A DNA stretch of 64,000 nucleotides from Cytophagales bacterium (lineage in GTDB: Bacteria > Bacteroidota > Bacteroidia > Cytophagales > 172606-1). Under the pieces are notes generated by a model. It saw only the letters and a list, made by a program, of their open reading frames with translations, was not told where the DNA came from and made no database searches. How positions within the stretch are numbered: position 1 is the stretch's first letter; each line of letters begins with the position of its first letter. Shown one piece after another: positions 8,549 to 17,556 of this stretch. Both the position numbers and the translations under genes were made by a program. Location: assembly GCA_030446715.1 (NCBI GenBank), contig JAUJMU010000007.1:186001-250000 (forward strand), read 5' to 3'.

Positions 8549-9940
8549 ATGAAGAGCTACATAGATCTGATTGAACAAACCTTTGAATTTCCGAGCGAAG
8601 AATTTCGTGTAGAAAACAACGAACTTGTCTTTAACGGTGTGCCACTGATGGACATCATCCGGGAATACGGCACCCCGATGAAGATCACTTACCTGCCCAA
8701 AATCAGCGAACATATTCAGAATGCCAAGCGCATTTTCAATGGTGCCATCAAGAAGTTCAAGTACAAGGGCAGCTATACGTACTGCTACTGCACCAAATCC
8801 TCACACTTCCAGTTTGTGGTCGAAGAGGCGCTGAAGAACGGCATTCACCTGGAAACTTCTTCCGCTTTTGACATCGAGATCATCAAAGACCTTCATAAGA
8901 GAGGAAAGATCAACAAGGATATCTATATCATCTGCAACGGCTATAAGCGGGAGTTGTACACCAGCAACATCAGTGATCTGCTGAACGGTGGTTTTCAGAA
9001 CTGCATCCCGATTCTGGATAACCTCAAGGAACTCGACGCCTACGATACTTCGGTAGAGGGTCCGGTGAAACTGGGCATCCGGATTGCCGCCGACGAAGAG
9101 CCCAACTTTGAGTTCTACACTTCCCGGCTTGGCATCCGGTACAACGACGTCAATACCCTCTACAAAGAGCGGATCCGGGACAATCCCAAGTATTCCCTGA
9201 AAATGCTGCATTTTTTTATCAATACCGGCATGAAGGACACCGCTTACTACTGGAGCGAACTGAGCCGCTTTATATACAAATACTGCGAACTGAAGAAAAT
9301 ATGCCCGGAACTGGATACCATTGACATCGGCGGAGGCTTTCCGATCAAGACTTCCCTTGCCTTTGAGTACGACTACGAATACATGGCCGAGCAGGTAATC
9401 GAAAACATCCAGTGGATCTGCGAAAAGAACAACGTGCCGGTGCCCAATATATTTACTGAGTTTGGCAGCTATACCGTCGGCGAAAGCGGGGCGGTTGTCT
9501 ATTCCGTGCTGGACCAGAAGCTGCAGAACGACAAAGAGTTGTGGTACATGATTGACGGTTCGTTCATTACGCATCTGCCCGATGCGTGGGGCCTGAACCA
9601 GAAGTACATCATGATGGCCGTCAATAACTGGGATAACCCCCATCACAAGGTGAATCTGGGCGGGCTTACCTGCGACAGCATGGATTACTACAATTCCGAA
9701 GCGCATACTTCAGAAGTTTTCTTACCTCGCATTGATGAAGGCGAAACACAATACATCGGCTTCTTCCATACGGGGGCTTACCAGGAGTCCCTCGGAGGCT
9801 ACGGAGGCATTCAGCACTGCCTGATCCCTGCTCCCAAGCACGTTATCATTGACCGGGACGCGGATGGCAAAATAGTAAGCCGCCTGTTTGCGCCCGAGCA
9901 GACGAGTGAGTCCATGCTTCGGATTCTGGGTTACAAGTAG
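8549..9940 (+). CDS. speA: Arginine decarboxylase (fold type III, PLP-dependent)
   Basis: This 463-residue alanine-racemase-fold decarboxylase would convert arginine to agmatine, the first step towards polyamines. The PLP lysine is at about K83 in YCYCTKSSHF. The PLP-phosphate glycine loop is DIGGGFP. The C-terminal barrel holds the substrate cysteine and aspartate block (GLTCDSMD). It is the short Bacteroidota-type enzyme rather than the 630-residue proteobacterial SpeA. No polyamine gene follows it in the window. A related diaminopimelate or ornithine decarboxylase activity cannot be excluded from sequence alone. Confidence 0.82.
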   Translation: MKSYIDLIEQTFEFPSEEFRVENNELVFNGVPLMDIIREYGTPMKITYLPKISEHIQNAKRIFNGAIKKFKYKGSYTYCYCTKSSHFQFVVEEALKNGIHLETSSAFDIEIIKDLHKRGKINKDIYIICNGYKRELYTSNISDLLNGGFQNCIPILDNLKELDAYDTSVEGPVKLGIRIAADEEPNFEFYTSRLGIRYNDVNTLYKERIRDNPKYSLKMLHFFINTGMKDTAYYWSELSRFIYKYCELKKICPELDTIDIGGGFPIKTSLAFEYDYEYMAEQVIENIQWICEKNNVPVPNIFTEFGSYTVGESGAVVYSVLDQKLQNDKELWYMIDGSFITHLPDAWGLNQKYIMMAVNNWDNPHHKVNLGGLTCDSMDYYNSEAHTSEVFLPRIDEGETQYIGFFHTGAYQESLGGYGGIQHCLIPAPKHVIIDRDADGKIVSRLFAPEQTSESMLRILGYK

Positions 9941-10084
9941 ACGCTTCCCCGATAAAAAAAGAGGTGTCTATCAAAACATTACACTATTTTTTCGTTAATA
10001 TGGGGATAGACTCCAGGTTTGAAAAGAAGGTAATGTTTATTTGATTACTTTTAGCTTGTGATAAACACTAACGGCATAAATAAG

Positions 10085-10234
10085 ATGAAGAAAATTGTCC
10101 TCCTTGCTTTCGTTGCCTCGGTTGCATTATCCTCCTGTGCCCGGCGGTATACCTGCCCGACGTACTCGAAGGTTGAGAGCCCAGCCAATACCCACGCAAG
10201 CATTCAGAAAGCCGGAACCCAGGCAAAAGGCTAG
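10085..10234 (+). CDS. Small lipoprotein (49 aa)
   Basis: This short ORF reads MKKIVLLAFVASVALSSC and then about 31 polar residues. Residues 1-18 form a lipoprotein signal peptide with lipobox LSSC (lipidated Cys18). The stop is TAG at 10232-10234, and a strong terminator follows 33 bases later, which supports it as a complete transcription unit. The mature peptide of about 32 residues has a second cysteine (RRYTCPTYS). The pattern C-A-R-R-Y-T-C-P-T-Y recurs in tiny Cytophagales lipoproteins of unknown role. Confidence 0.75.
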   Translation: MKKIVLLAFVASVALSSCARRYTCPTYSKVESPANTHASIQKAGTQAKG

Positions 10235-10267
10235 CCTCGAGCCGTTTTCCGTTTTCAAAAATACCCT

Positions 10268-10300
10268 ACGGGACACGCTGACTGCGTGTCCCGTTTTTTT
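10268..10300 (+). terminator. Rho-independent terminator of the small lipoprotein gene
   Basis: An 11-bp perfect stem (ACGGGACACGC at 10268-10278 with GCGTGTCCCGT at 10284-10294) with a 5-base loop is followed by T7. Confidence 0.92.
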
Positions 10301-10500
10301 GGGTCAAACAAATGGTGTACGGGACAGTTTCCCTGTGTTTTTGCGCAGGAAATCACGCCTTCCCGTCAGCCCGCCACCCGGCCGTAGCCGCTGGCGAAAT
10401 ATTTACCTTTGACGAAATTACCTGTCTGGTTGCGGCCCTGCTTATTCAGAAATCTGGCCGGTCAGGAAAAACGTATATAGGAGTAAATGATCCGAGCGGA

Positions 10501-10528
10501 TTAAATACCCGAACATTAGCTACCTTTG
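10501..10528 (+). promoter_or_regulatory. Bacteroidota-type promoter of tatC
   Basis: A perfect -7 element TACCTTTG (TAnnTTTG) lies at 10521-10528, with a TTA (one mismatch to the -33 TTG) 17 bases upstream. Transcription would start near 10533-10536, at the tatC ATG itself (10536), which predicts a leaderless or nearly leaderless mRNA. Confidence 0.55.
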
Positions 10529-10535
10529 TATCAGT

Positions 10536-11429
10536 ATGGAATTGCCAGGAAATGAAACAGTGAAGCCTTACGGAAACAACGGGCTCAACGGTGAAGTGCT
10601 ACCCGATGTACCGGTAGAAAAGGAGATGTCCTTTCTGGATCATCTGGAAGAACTCCGCTGGCACATCATCCGTTCGGTCGGATCGATTTTCGTTTTCGCC
10701 ATGCTCGCTTTTTTCAACCAGCACTTCGTTTTTCACATCGTCCTGCTCGGGCCCACCCGCACTGACTTCTGGACCTACCGGATGCTCTGCAAACTTGGTG
10801 ATTATCTGGGTACGCCGGGTCTGTGCGTGGATAAACTTGATTTTATTCTGCAAAGCCGTCAGGTAGGCGGACAGTTTACCACGGCTATTACCACTGCGGC
10901 GCTGGTGGGTCTGATTCTTGCCTTTCCGTACGCATTCTGGGAAGTCTGGCGTTTCATCAAACCGGGCCTGTATCCGGCCGAACGCCGGGCCGCGAGGGGC
11001 GCTACCTTTTTCGTAACGCTGCTGTTCATGCTCGGGATCGCGTTCGGGTACTTCATTATTTCGCCCCTGACCATAAACTTTCTTGCCAATTACAAGATAG
11101 ATGTGAGCATCGCCAACGAATTTGACATTCTCTCCTATTTCTCTACTCTCGTTACCCTGACGCTATCCTGCGGTCTGATGTTCCAGCTGCCTATTGTGGC
11201 ATTTTTCCTGTCCAAGGCAGGCGTAATCAATCCGCCGCTGATGAAGGAGTACCGTAAACATGCTTACATTGTTATTCTGGTATTGGCAGCTATCATTACG
11301 CCCTCCCCGGATATTATCAGTCAGGTTCTGGTGGCCCTGCCTCTGTTCGTACTATACGAAGTGAGTATAGGGGTGTCGGCCAGCGTAGTCCGCAACCGGC
11401 TCAGGGAACTGAGCGGTGAAAAATCCTAA
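10536..11429 (+). CDS. tatC: Twin-arginine protein translocase subunit TatC
   Basis: This 297-residue six-helix membrane protein is the signal-peptide receptor of the Tat pathway. Key motifs are the cytosolic MSFLDHLEELRW and, in the second loop, FPYAFWEVWRFIKPGLYPAERR with the conserved glutamate. The first periplasmic loop is extended (about residues 70-115), as is common in Bacteroidota. About 27 extra polar residues precede the first conserved motif. No tatA or tatB gene is adjacent. Confidence 0.93.
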   Translation: MELPGNETVKPYGNNGLNGEVLPDVPVEKEMSFLDHLEELRWHIIRSVGSIFVFAMLAFFNQHFVFHIVLLGPTRTDFWTYRMLCKLGDYLGTPGLCVDKLDFILQSRQVGGQFTTAITTAALVGLILAFPYAFWEVWRFIKPGLYPAERRAARGATFFVTLLFMLGIAFGYFIISPLTINFLANYKIDVSIANEFDILSYFSTLVTLTLSCGLMFQLPIVAFFLSKAGVINPPLMKEYRKHAYIVILVLAAIITPSPDIISQVLVALPLFVLYEVSIGVSASVVRNRLRELSGEKS

Positions 11430-11560
11430 GCCTGGTGTATGCTCCGTTTTGCAAGGCGAACCTGAGTGCCTTTCTTCAGGGCTGAACGCACCGGGCTTCC
11501 AAAGCCAGAATTTTTAATTTGCACTTGTTGTATAACCACCAACCCCACTCTTCCTCAATA

Positions 11561-13354
11561 ATGCAGATGCCTTCTTTCGCAGCCGGCCGGCTGATCCTTT
11601 CCCTTGTTATGGTATGCCTTAGTGCTGCCTCTCCGGCGGCCCCCAGTATTGAGTACGTCCTGTCCATGGACGAGCCGCACACCCACTACTTTGAAGTACG
11701 GATAGCCGTCAGCGGGCACAAGCAGGATTTCATTGACTTCAAAATGCCCGTCTGGACTCCGGGCTCCTACCTGGTGCGCGAATTTGCCCGCAATGTGGAA
11801 GGCTTTACTGCCAGTGCCGGAAACAACAGGCCCATCCGGTCTGAAAAAATCAACAAAAACACGTGGCGGGTATACAGCAGCGGTGCTGACCAAGTGGCGG
11901 TCAGTTACCGGGTATACGCGTTCGAAATCAGCGTAAGGACGCCTTTTTTGGACGCAACACACGGTTACGTGCAGCCGGCGGCCGTTTTTATGGCCGTTGA
12001 TAAGTTGCAGAATCAGCCTGCCACCCTCACCGTCAAACCTTACCGGGAATGGAAAGAAATTTCCACTGGTCTTTCACCGGCGGGCAAGGACAAGTGGGTG
12101 CTGGCGGTGCCCGATTTTGATATACTGGTTGATTCGCCCATTGAAATCGGCAATCAGACGATTTTCAGCTTTAATGCCCTGGGCATTCCGCACACCGTGG
12201 CTATGTACGGGCCGGGTAATTATGAAAAAGACCGCCTGATTCAGGACATGAAGACTATTGTGGAGGAAACCGGCAAAGTGGTGGGCGAGAACCCTAATAA
12301 GAATTACACTTTCATTGTACACAACCTCAATGCCGGTGGCGGCGGGCTGGAACACCTCAATTCCACCACCCTGCAAACCACCCGTTTGGGCTACGAAACC
12401 AATTATACTGGTTTCCTCAGCCTGGTGGCGCACGAGTATTTTCACCTCTGGAACGTAAAACGGATTCGTCCGAAAGCCCTTGGGCCGTTTGATTACGACA
12501 ACGAAAACTACACGAACCTGCTGTGGGTATCGGAAGGGCTGACGGCTTATTACGATGACCTCATTACCCGCCGGGCCGGCTTTTACTCACCGGAACAGTA
12601 CCTGACCTTGCTCACCAACGGCATTGGTAACATTCAGAATGCGCCGGGCAATACCGTGCAGTCGCTGGCGGAGTCCAGTTGGGATGCCTGGATCAAGTAT
12701 TACCGCCCCAACGAAAATTCTAATAACACCACCATTTCCTACTACACCAAAGGCGCTGTGATCGGGGCGTTGCTCGACCTGCAGATCATGCACAGTTCCA
12801 ATGGTCAGCGGAGTCTGGATGATGTGATGCGTTTTCTGTACGATGAGTACTACAAGAAACAAAAACGTGGCTTTACCGACGTTGAGATGCAGCAGGCCGT
12901 TGAAAAGGTAGCCGGAATGAGCATGACGGATTTCTTCCGCGACTACATCTACAGCACCAAACCCATTGATTACAACCGGTACTTCAGCTACGCCGGTCTG
13001 CGTCTCAGCGAAACTGCCCGCAACGAACCATTCCTTGGCGCCACCGTTTCACCTTCCGGTGGTCGCATGACTGTGACGGCAGTCCAGCGGGGCACGTCGG
13101 CCTACGAATCGGGCCTGAACGTGAACGACGAAATCATTGCCATCAATGGCTACCGGATTGAAAGCGATCCCAACCGGTTTATCACGGGCAAAAAGGTAGG
13201 CGAGAAAGTAACGATGATGGTCAGCCGGGCGGGCATTATTCAGAATCTGGAAGTAACCCTGCTGAAAAATCCAAATATCAGCTACCGGCTGGAGAGAACC
13301 CCTTCGGCTACTCCCGGGCAGGAAGCTCTGTTGCGTAAATGGCTCAGAATCTGA
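11561..13354 (+). CDS. M61 family metallopeptidase (glycyl-aminopeptidase-like) with PDZ domain
   Basis: This protein of about 597 residues is exported by a signal peptide (from MQMPSF to about SAASPAA). It has the M61 N-terminal beta domain, then the gluzincin catalytic motif HEYFHLWNVKRIRPKAL with the downstream glutamate in LWVSEGLTAYYDD. A C-terminal PDZ domain (about residues 490-575, LGATVSPSGG to GRAGIIQNLEV) completes the family architecture. Members cleave N-terminal glycine or alanine and show broad aminopeptidase activity in the periplasm. The ATG at 11561 gives the best signal peptide; a TTG at 11519 in the same frame is less likely. A bidirectional terminator follows. Confidence 0.9.
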   Translation: MQMPSFAAGRLILSLVMVCLSAASPAAPSIEYVLSMDEPHTHYFEVRIAVSGHKQDFIDFKMPVWTPGSYLVREFARNVEGFTASAGNNRPIRSEKINKNTWRVYSSGADQVAVSYRVYAFEISVRTPFLDATHGYVQPAAVFMAVDKLQNQPATLTVKPYREWKEISTGLSPAGKDKWVLAVPDFDILVDSPIEIGNQTIFSFNALGIPHTVAMYGPGNYEKDRLIQDMKTIVEETGKVVGENPNKNYTFIVHNLNAGGGGLEHLNSTTLQTTRLGYETNYTGFLSLVAHEYFHLWNVKRIRPKALGPFDYDNENYTNLLWVSEGLTAYYDDLITRRAGFYSPEQYLTLLTNGIGNIQNAPGNTVQSLAESSWDAWIKYYRPNENSNNTTISYYTKGAVIGALLDLQIMHSSNGQRSLDDVMRFLYDEYYKKQKRGFTDVEMQQAVEKVAGMSMTDFFRDYIYSTKPIDYNRYFSYAGLRLSETARNEPFLGATVSPSGGRMTVTAVQRGTSAYESGLNVNDEIIAINGYRIESDPNRFITGKKVGEKVTMMVSRAGIIQNLEVTLLKNPNISYRLERTPSATPGQEALLRKWLRI

Positions 13355-13373
13355 TTGACCTCTTCCGGCAAAC

Positions 13374-13405
13374 AAAAAGGCCCGGGGAATGGCCCGGGCC
13401 TTTTT
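13374..13405. terminator. Bidirectional terminator between the M61 and 194-aa genes
   Basis: A 13-bp perfect stem (AAAAAGGCCCGGG at 13374-13386 with CCCGGGCCTTTTT at 13393-13405) around a 6-base loop has A and T ends on both strands. It therefore serves both convergent genes. Confidence 0.9.
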
Positions 13406-13447
13406 GTTTTACTGTTCCTTTCCTTGTTTTTCTTAAAATTCTTAAGG

Positions 13448-14032
13448 CTACATCATTACCCTACTCATCAGTTCCTCGAAGTGCCTGGGAGGGGCAAAGC
13501 GTGTATCGCTGACCTTGGTAACCATCAGACGGAGGTAACTCGGGCGGTCATTCACCCGGATCAGTTCGAGGTAGATGTGTCCGTAAAGCTGCACCAGCTT
13601 TCCCTGGTCATTTTCTTCATCGGGAATTTTGAAAGAATGTCTTTCTACCGTTTCGACGTAGAGCACCCGGTCCAGAAATTCACGTTCGGAGCGGTGAGGC
13701 TGGTAGCCGATCGACAGGACCCGCTCTCTGAGGAAGTCGAAGTAATGCTGAAAATTCCTGGGGTCAATGAACTCGCTGCAGGAAATAGAAAATGCGTTGG
13801 CAGCCTGTGATTGGAACAGATGCACATTCACAGAGCAGCGGATGCCCATTTTTTTCAACCAGCAGGCTTCTTTGAACAACCTGCTCATGGCCCGGTAGCC
13901 CCTGAACCGCTTCCACTGCCGGTAGTCAATCCTTTCGTTGCGGGAGCGCCGCAGGGGTTCGTGCAGAATTGGTTCGTTGGGAGAAAGTTCTGACGGAAAT
14001 AATTGATCAAGAATATCTTCTGCGTAAGCCAT
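13448..14032 (-). CDS. Conserved hypothetical cytoplasmic protein (194 aa)
   Basis: There is no signal peptide or membrane segment. The protein has a basic, arginine-rich first half (LRRSRNERIDYRQWKRFRGYRAMSRLFKEA) and a C-terminal alpha/beta half rich in aromatics. Codon use resembles its neighbours and the ORF closes next to a terminator, so it is very likely real. I do not recognise a family. Confidence 0.7.
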   Translation of the reverse strand: MAYAEDILDQLFPSELSPNEPILHEPLRRSRNERIDYRQWKRFRGYRAMSRLFKEACWLKKMGIRCSVNVHLFQSQAANAFSISCSEFIDPRNFQHYFDFLRERVLSIGYQPHRSEREFLDRVLYVETVERHSFKIPDEENDQGKLVQLYGHIYLELIRVNDRPSYLRLMVTKVSDTRFAPPRHFEELMSRVMM

Positions 14033-14180
14033 GTTAAGTTCAAACCGGCCGTTGACCGTCTTTTGTTGTTTATCTACAAAAGTCTTTTGTTTCCCCTTCA
14101 GTTCTCAATCCATATACCAACTTTTATTACGTAATGTTCGAAAAGAACGGTTTTTTATATTCACTGACCCTTCGGAGGCC

Positions 14181-14420
14181 TCACAGCCGGCCAAGCGCAT
14201 TCCCCAGCGACGCCTCCATTTCTCCAAACCGCTTCACTACTTCGGAGATGAATGCTTCGTCGAGCAGTTTCCGTGCCTCCTCTTCGCCGGTAAGGTCAAA
14301 TTGGCTCACCTTGTAGGTTTGCTCCACCATCCCTCTTTCGAGCTTGATGAGGTATTTTGAATTCCAGTGAAAAAGGGTGATTTTACAGGCTGGATGGGGA
14401 ATGTCAGCGATTACCCGCAT
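14181..14420 (-). CDS. Conserved hypothetical protein (79 aa)
   Basis: This 79-residue protein begins MRVIADIPHPACKITLFHWN at 14420. The in-frame extension up to 14567 is arginine-rich, non-conserved in character and overlaps the promoter side of the divergent gene. It has the strand-like start 'KITLFHWNSKYLIKLERGMVEQTYKV' and a C-terminal helix (LLDEAFISEVVKRFGEMEASL). This matches the pattern of a small soluble protein common in Cytophagales with no assigned function. Confidence 0.7.
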   Translation of the reverse strand: MRVIADIPHPACKITLFHWNSKYLIKLERGMVEQTYKVSQFDLTGEEEARKLLDEAFISEVVKRFGEMEASLGNALGRL

Positions 14421-14532
14421 ATGAGATAGTTTTCTTTTGTTCCTTAATGCGCAGGAAGTTACAGGTTTCTCCTGACGGTTGCGCGAACGCTGTCCCTGCC
14501 ATTGCCTAATATTGCGCCTTATCCCTATCTCA

Positions 14533-15858
14533 ATGAGCTCCCTTTCCGCTGATGCATCTGCCGGCATTTTGTCTTTTATGCTGTGTCAGGTCAATCTGAA
14601 CCTGCCGGATTCGCCGGCCACACCGCTGATTACCAACGATGCAGTAGTACTGGGAATCCTGATTGCCGTGTTGTATTTTGTCACGGAGACTTCGGCGCTG
14701 AAAACGGGATTCTGGCCTCGCTTTTACCGGTATGTTCCCTCCCTTCTGCTTTGTTATTTTATTCCCGCTCTCTTTAATTCCTTCGGCGTCATCCCCGGTT
14801 CTACGTCTGCCCTGTATGGCGTGGCAACGCAGTATCTTCTGCCCGCCAGTCTGGTGCTGCTAACGCTGAATATTGATTTTAAAACCATCCGGCAACTGGG
14901 GCCCAAAGCCTTGATCATGTTCGGAGCAGGCGCAGTGAGTATTGTACTGGGTGGTCCGGCAGCAGTCTGGATCATGGCGCATATTTCGCCGGAAGTGGTG
15001 GGTGGCACTGGTCCTGATGCCGTCTGGCGGGGGCTCGCTACCATTGCGGGAAGCTGGATCGGTGGGGGTGCCAATCAGGTAGCGATGAAAGAAATATTCC
15101 TGCCATCGGACCGGCTCTTTTCGGCCACCATTGCCGTGGATGTAATCATGAGCTACATGTGGATGGCGGTGCTTCTGTATGGAGCCGGTATTTCGGCCAG
15201 CCTGGACAAACGCACCGGAGCTGACAGCTCGGCCATTGACGGCGTACGCGAAAAAATCGAAAATTACCGGTCCAGCATCGCCCGGACTCCCTCCTTTGCC
15301 GATTGGGTGAGGCTGGTGGCTATTGCGTTTATTCCGACGGCTCTTGCCCATTTCATGGCTGATGCCATTGTTCCCTGGATTGAGGTCAATGCGCCTTACC
15401 TGGCGCAGTTCAGCATGACTTCCAAGCAGTTTTGGATTGTCGTCATCACTACTACATTCGGCTTGATTTTATCTTTTACCAGGGCAAAGGAAATGGAAGG
15501 TGCCGGCGCTTCCCGGATGGGCACTTTGCTCCTCTACCTGCTGGTGGTGGTGATCGGCATGCGCATGAATCTGTTTGCCATTGCTGACCGGCCCGGTTTG
15601 CTGGTAGTTGGGGCGATCTGGCTGAGCATTCACGCTGCAGTGATACTGGTTACGTCCCGCCTGATCCGGGCACCCTTCTTTTTTACCGCCGTCAGCAGCC
15701 AGTCTCTGATCGGAGGACCGGCCTCGGCTCCGGTGGTGGCATCGGCGTTTCATCCGGCGCTGGCACCAGTCGGGGTATTGCTGGCCATTCTGGGATACGC
15801 AGTAGGCACCTACGGCGCTTACCTCTCGGCCCTGATGATGCGGGCAGTGTCACCGTGA
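14533..15858 (+). CDS. DUF819 family multi-pass membrane protein
   Basis: This protein of about 441 residues has ten or more hydrophobic helices and DUF819 signatures PLITNDAVVLGILIAVLYF, GPKALIMFGAGAVSIVLGGP, and SWIGGGANQVAMKEIF, the last in a likely discontinuous helix. Some relatives are YjiY/YjcL-like permeases, but the substrate is not known. Possible starts are 14479, 14533 and 14578; relatives usually begin close to the PLITND segment, so either of the last two is plausible. A short ORF overlaps its stop codon. Confidence 0.8.
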   Translation: MSSLSADASAGILSFMLCQVNLNLPDSPATPLITNDAVVLGILIAVLYFVTETSALKTGFWPRFYRYVPSLLLCYFIPALFNSFGVIPGSTSALYGVATQYLLPASLVLLTLNIDFKTIRQLGPKALIMFGAGAVSIVLGGPAAVWIMAHISPEVVGGTGPDAVWRGLATIAGSWIGGGANQVAMKEIFLPSDRLFSATIAVDVIMSYMWMAVLLYGAGISASLDKRTGADSSAIDGVREKIENYRSSIARTPSFADWVRLVAIAFIPTALAHFMADAIVPWIEVNAPYLAQFSMTSKQFWIVVITTTFGLILSFTRAKEMEGAGASRMGTLLLYLLVVVIGMRMNLFAIADRPGLLVVGAIWLSIHAAVILVTSRLIRAPFFFTAVSSQSLIGGPASAPVVASAFHPALAPVGVLLAILGYAVGTYGAYLSALMMRAVSP

Positions 15859-15953
15859 GAATCAGTAGTTACAAAGAAGCACAGGAATTCGTAGCGGAGG
15901 CCATGCACGAAATGGATGAAACAGAGCTTCTGCAAATAGCTGCGAGAGACTAA
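15855..15953 (+). CDS. Possible 32-aa coupled peptide
   Basis: A GTG at 15855 overlaps the TGA of the DUF819 gene (GTGA) and opens a 32-codon frame rich in Glu and Met (EAQEFVAEAMHEMDETELLQ). The stop-start overlap suggests translational coupling. The peptide is short and unrecognised, and may equally be the remnant of a longer gene. Confidence 0.25.
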   Translation: MRISSYKEAQEFVAEAMHEMDETELLQIAARD

Positions 15954-16044
15954 ACTCATCCTGCCTCCGTTGCGTAAGTCACGGGCCGGGAGGCCCTGCC
16001 TGCCAATAACCGTCACCCGGCCGGAGCCGGGCGACTGCGGCGGA

Positions 16045-16131
16045 TCAGGATTTACAGGATTATCAGGATAAAAAGATTTTAGGATCATATCCGGTTTATC
16101 TTTTAATCCCGTAAATCCTGATTCTGACTCC
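16045..16131. repeat. Imperfect palindromic repeat between convergent genes
   Basis: TCAGGATTTACAGGATTATC at the left and GTAAATCCTGATTCTGA at the right are inverted copies of the same sequence flanking an AT-rich centre. Repeats of this 'AGGATTTACAGGATT' type recur between genes of many Bacteroidota. Its position between the DUF819 and Lrp genes suits a bidirectional terminator. Confidence 0.6.
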
Positions 16132-16163
16132 TGCACTGGTTCAGGTATCCACGCCTGGACTAC

Positions 16164-16646
16164 TCAATCAACCGGTATAGGCATCACCTTGCTGTCCTTC
16201 ACGCACGACAATGCCACCATTGATTCGATATTGGTAATGTCCGTCAGACTGCTCATCTCATCCATAATCAGGGTCTGAAAACTGGTCAGATCCTGCGTGA
16301 CAATTTTGAGCAGAAAGTTGCCGGAGCCGGTAATGTGGTGGCACTCAATTACTTCACCGAGGTTCTCCACTTTATCCAGAAACGCGTCCACGCAGTCTTT
16401 CTTACTGGAAGCGAGAGAAATCTGCACGAAAAAAGTCATCAGGAGTCCGGCCTTGGCCGAGTCAACCTGCGCGTAGTAATTTTTGATGTAACCTGCATTT
16501 TCCAGCTTCCTTACCCGCTCAAAGACCGCAGCCTGCGATAAGCCTATTTTCTGGGAAAGATAGGCGTTGGTAACTTTGGCATTGTATTGCAGCAGGTTAA
16601 GTAATTGATGATCAACTCTGTCCAGTCGGGCAATGGCAGCTTCCAT
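16164..16646 (-). CDS. Lrp/AsnC family transcriptional regulator
   Basis: This is a 160-residue protein with an N-terminal winged helix-turn-helix (LDRVDHQLLNLLQYNAKVTNAYLSQKIGLSQAAVFERVRKLENAGYI, shown here in overlapping short parts: LDRVDHQLLNLL, KIGLSQAAVFERVRKLE) and a C-terminal RAM ligand-binding domain (ECHHITGSGNFLLKIVTQDL). Length and architecture are standard. It probably senses an amino acid. The upstream 200 bases contain no gene, so its own promoter lies there. Confidence 0.92.
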   Translation of the reverse strand: MEAAIARLDRVDHQLLNLLQYNAKVTNAYLSQKIGLSQAAVFERVRKLENAGYIKNYYAQVDSAKAGLLMTFFVQISLASSKKDCVDAFLDKVENLGEVIECHHITGSGNFLLKIVTQDLTSFQTLIMDEMSSLTDITNIESMVALSCVKDSKVMPIPVD

Positions 16647-16852
16647 AATTGTTCAGTTTTGCGCGGCTTTGGTGATCAGAAGGCAATCGGGGATAATTTT
16701 TAACTACAGGAAAGTTAATACCCCATTTTTTCGCCCGCCTCCCCCAATAGGGGGGATTTTTATGCTACTCCGGGCTTTTTTCCGAATTCTTTCCAATAGT
16801 TGCGGGTTACCGGGCAAATATTTTTCAGTTTATCCGGTCACGTTGCCTGTCC

Positions 16853-17293
16853 TTATTCCCTGATCTGAATTGTCCGCGCAGAAAGGGTCTCGAGCTGAAT
16901 TTCTTTGGTATAGCTTTCCTCTTTGTTGGTAATTTCAAATGTATAACTGCCGTCGGCCATGTTGTCGAGATCAAACTTGCGGACGTACTTCTTATCCTTT
17001 ACCACTTCAGAGTGAATTACCCTGTTGTCTGAGTTTCTGATGTGAAGCAGTACCGGAGCATCCGCAAGGTTTTCAAAGTGAACCTTGAACTTAGAGGTAT
17101 TATCCACCTGATAGACCGCCACCTGAAGAGAATGCGGCTTGAAAGGCAGGGTTTTTTCGGGCCTGGTAAAGTGCCGGGCGTATACGTGGGACTGCGCCGA
17201 GAGCCCGGCAGTGGTTGCAGCACTGAACAAAATAGAAAACATGAGGGCAATGCCGGTTGAACGGCCGGCTGTGCGAAGGTTTTGCTGAATCAT
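16853..17293 (-). CDS. Exported hypothetical protein with C-terminal 'VQIR' beta domain
   Basis: This 146-residue protein has a signal peptide (hydrophobic residues about 14-30, ending near GLSAQ). The mature part is a single immunoglobulin-like beta domain with the pattern VYQVDNTSKFKVHFENLADA, then RKFDLDNMADGSYTFEI, ending ARTIQIRE. The same fold and closing motif occur in the second half of the protein at 29978-30751 (FDLTGIPSGKHTFLI...ARSVQIR). Such domains resemble those of Bacteroidota surface proteins. The specific role is unknown. Confidence 0.72.
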   Translation of the reverse strand: MIQQNLRTAGRSTGIALMFSILFSAATTAGLSAQSHVYARHFTRPEKTLPFKPHSLQVAVYQVDNTSKFKVHFENLADAPVLLHIRNSDNRVIHSEVVKDKKYVRKFDLDNMADGSYTFEITNKEESYTKEIQLETLSARTIQIRE

Positions 17294-17556
17294 AACAAAG
17301 GTTTTTCAGAGCGTGTGTTGTGTGTGTTGATGGTAAAAATACCACACCGTAACCAGTACCAAATCCCCCTGTTTGCGTGATTTTGGAGGATGGCACGGGA
17401 ACCGGTTTGAAAGGCAGAAAACAGGGCTGAACGGCAGAAAGTAAACTTCAGACACCAGAAAAGCAGCTTCCGGCGGCTGATGAACCGGAGAAATGATTAT
17501 TGCCGCGCCGGAATGCAAGGGTTTACAATGCGGTCAGCGGCAGAACGGGGAATGTT

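Noticed and set aside
16735-16761. CCCCCAATAGGGGGG followed by T's, as a terminator.
   Set aside because: No gene ends just upstream on the plus strand, and on the minus strand there is no T tract; it may be part of the Lrp leader, but nothing more can be supported.
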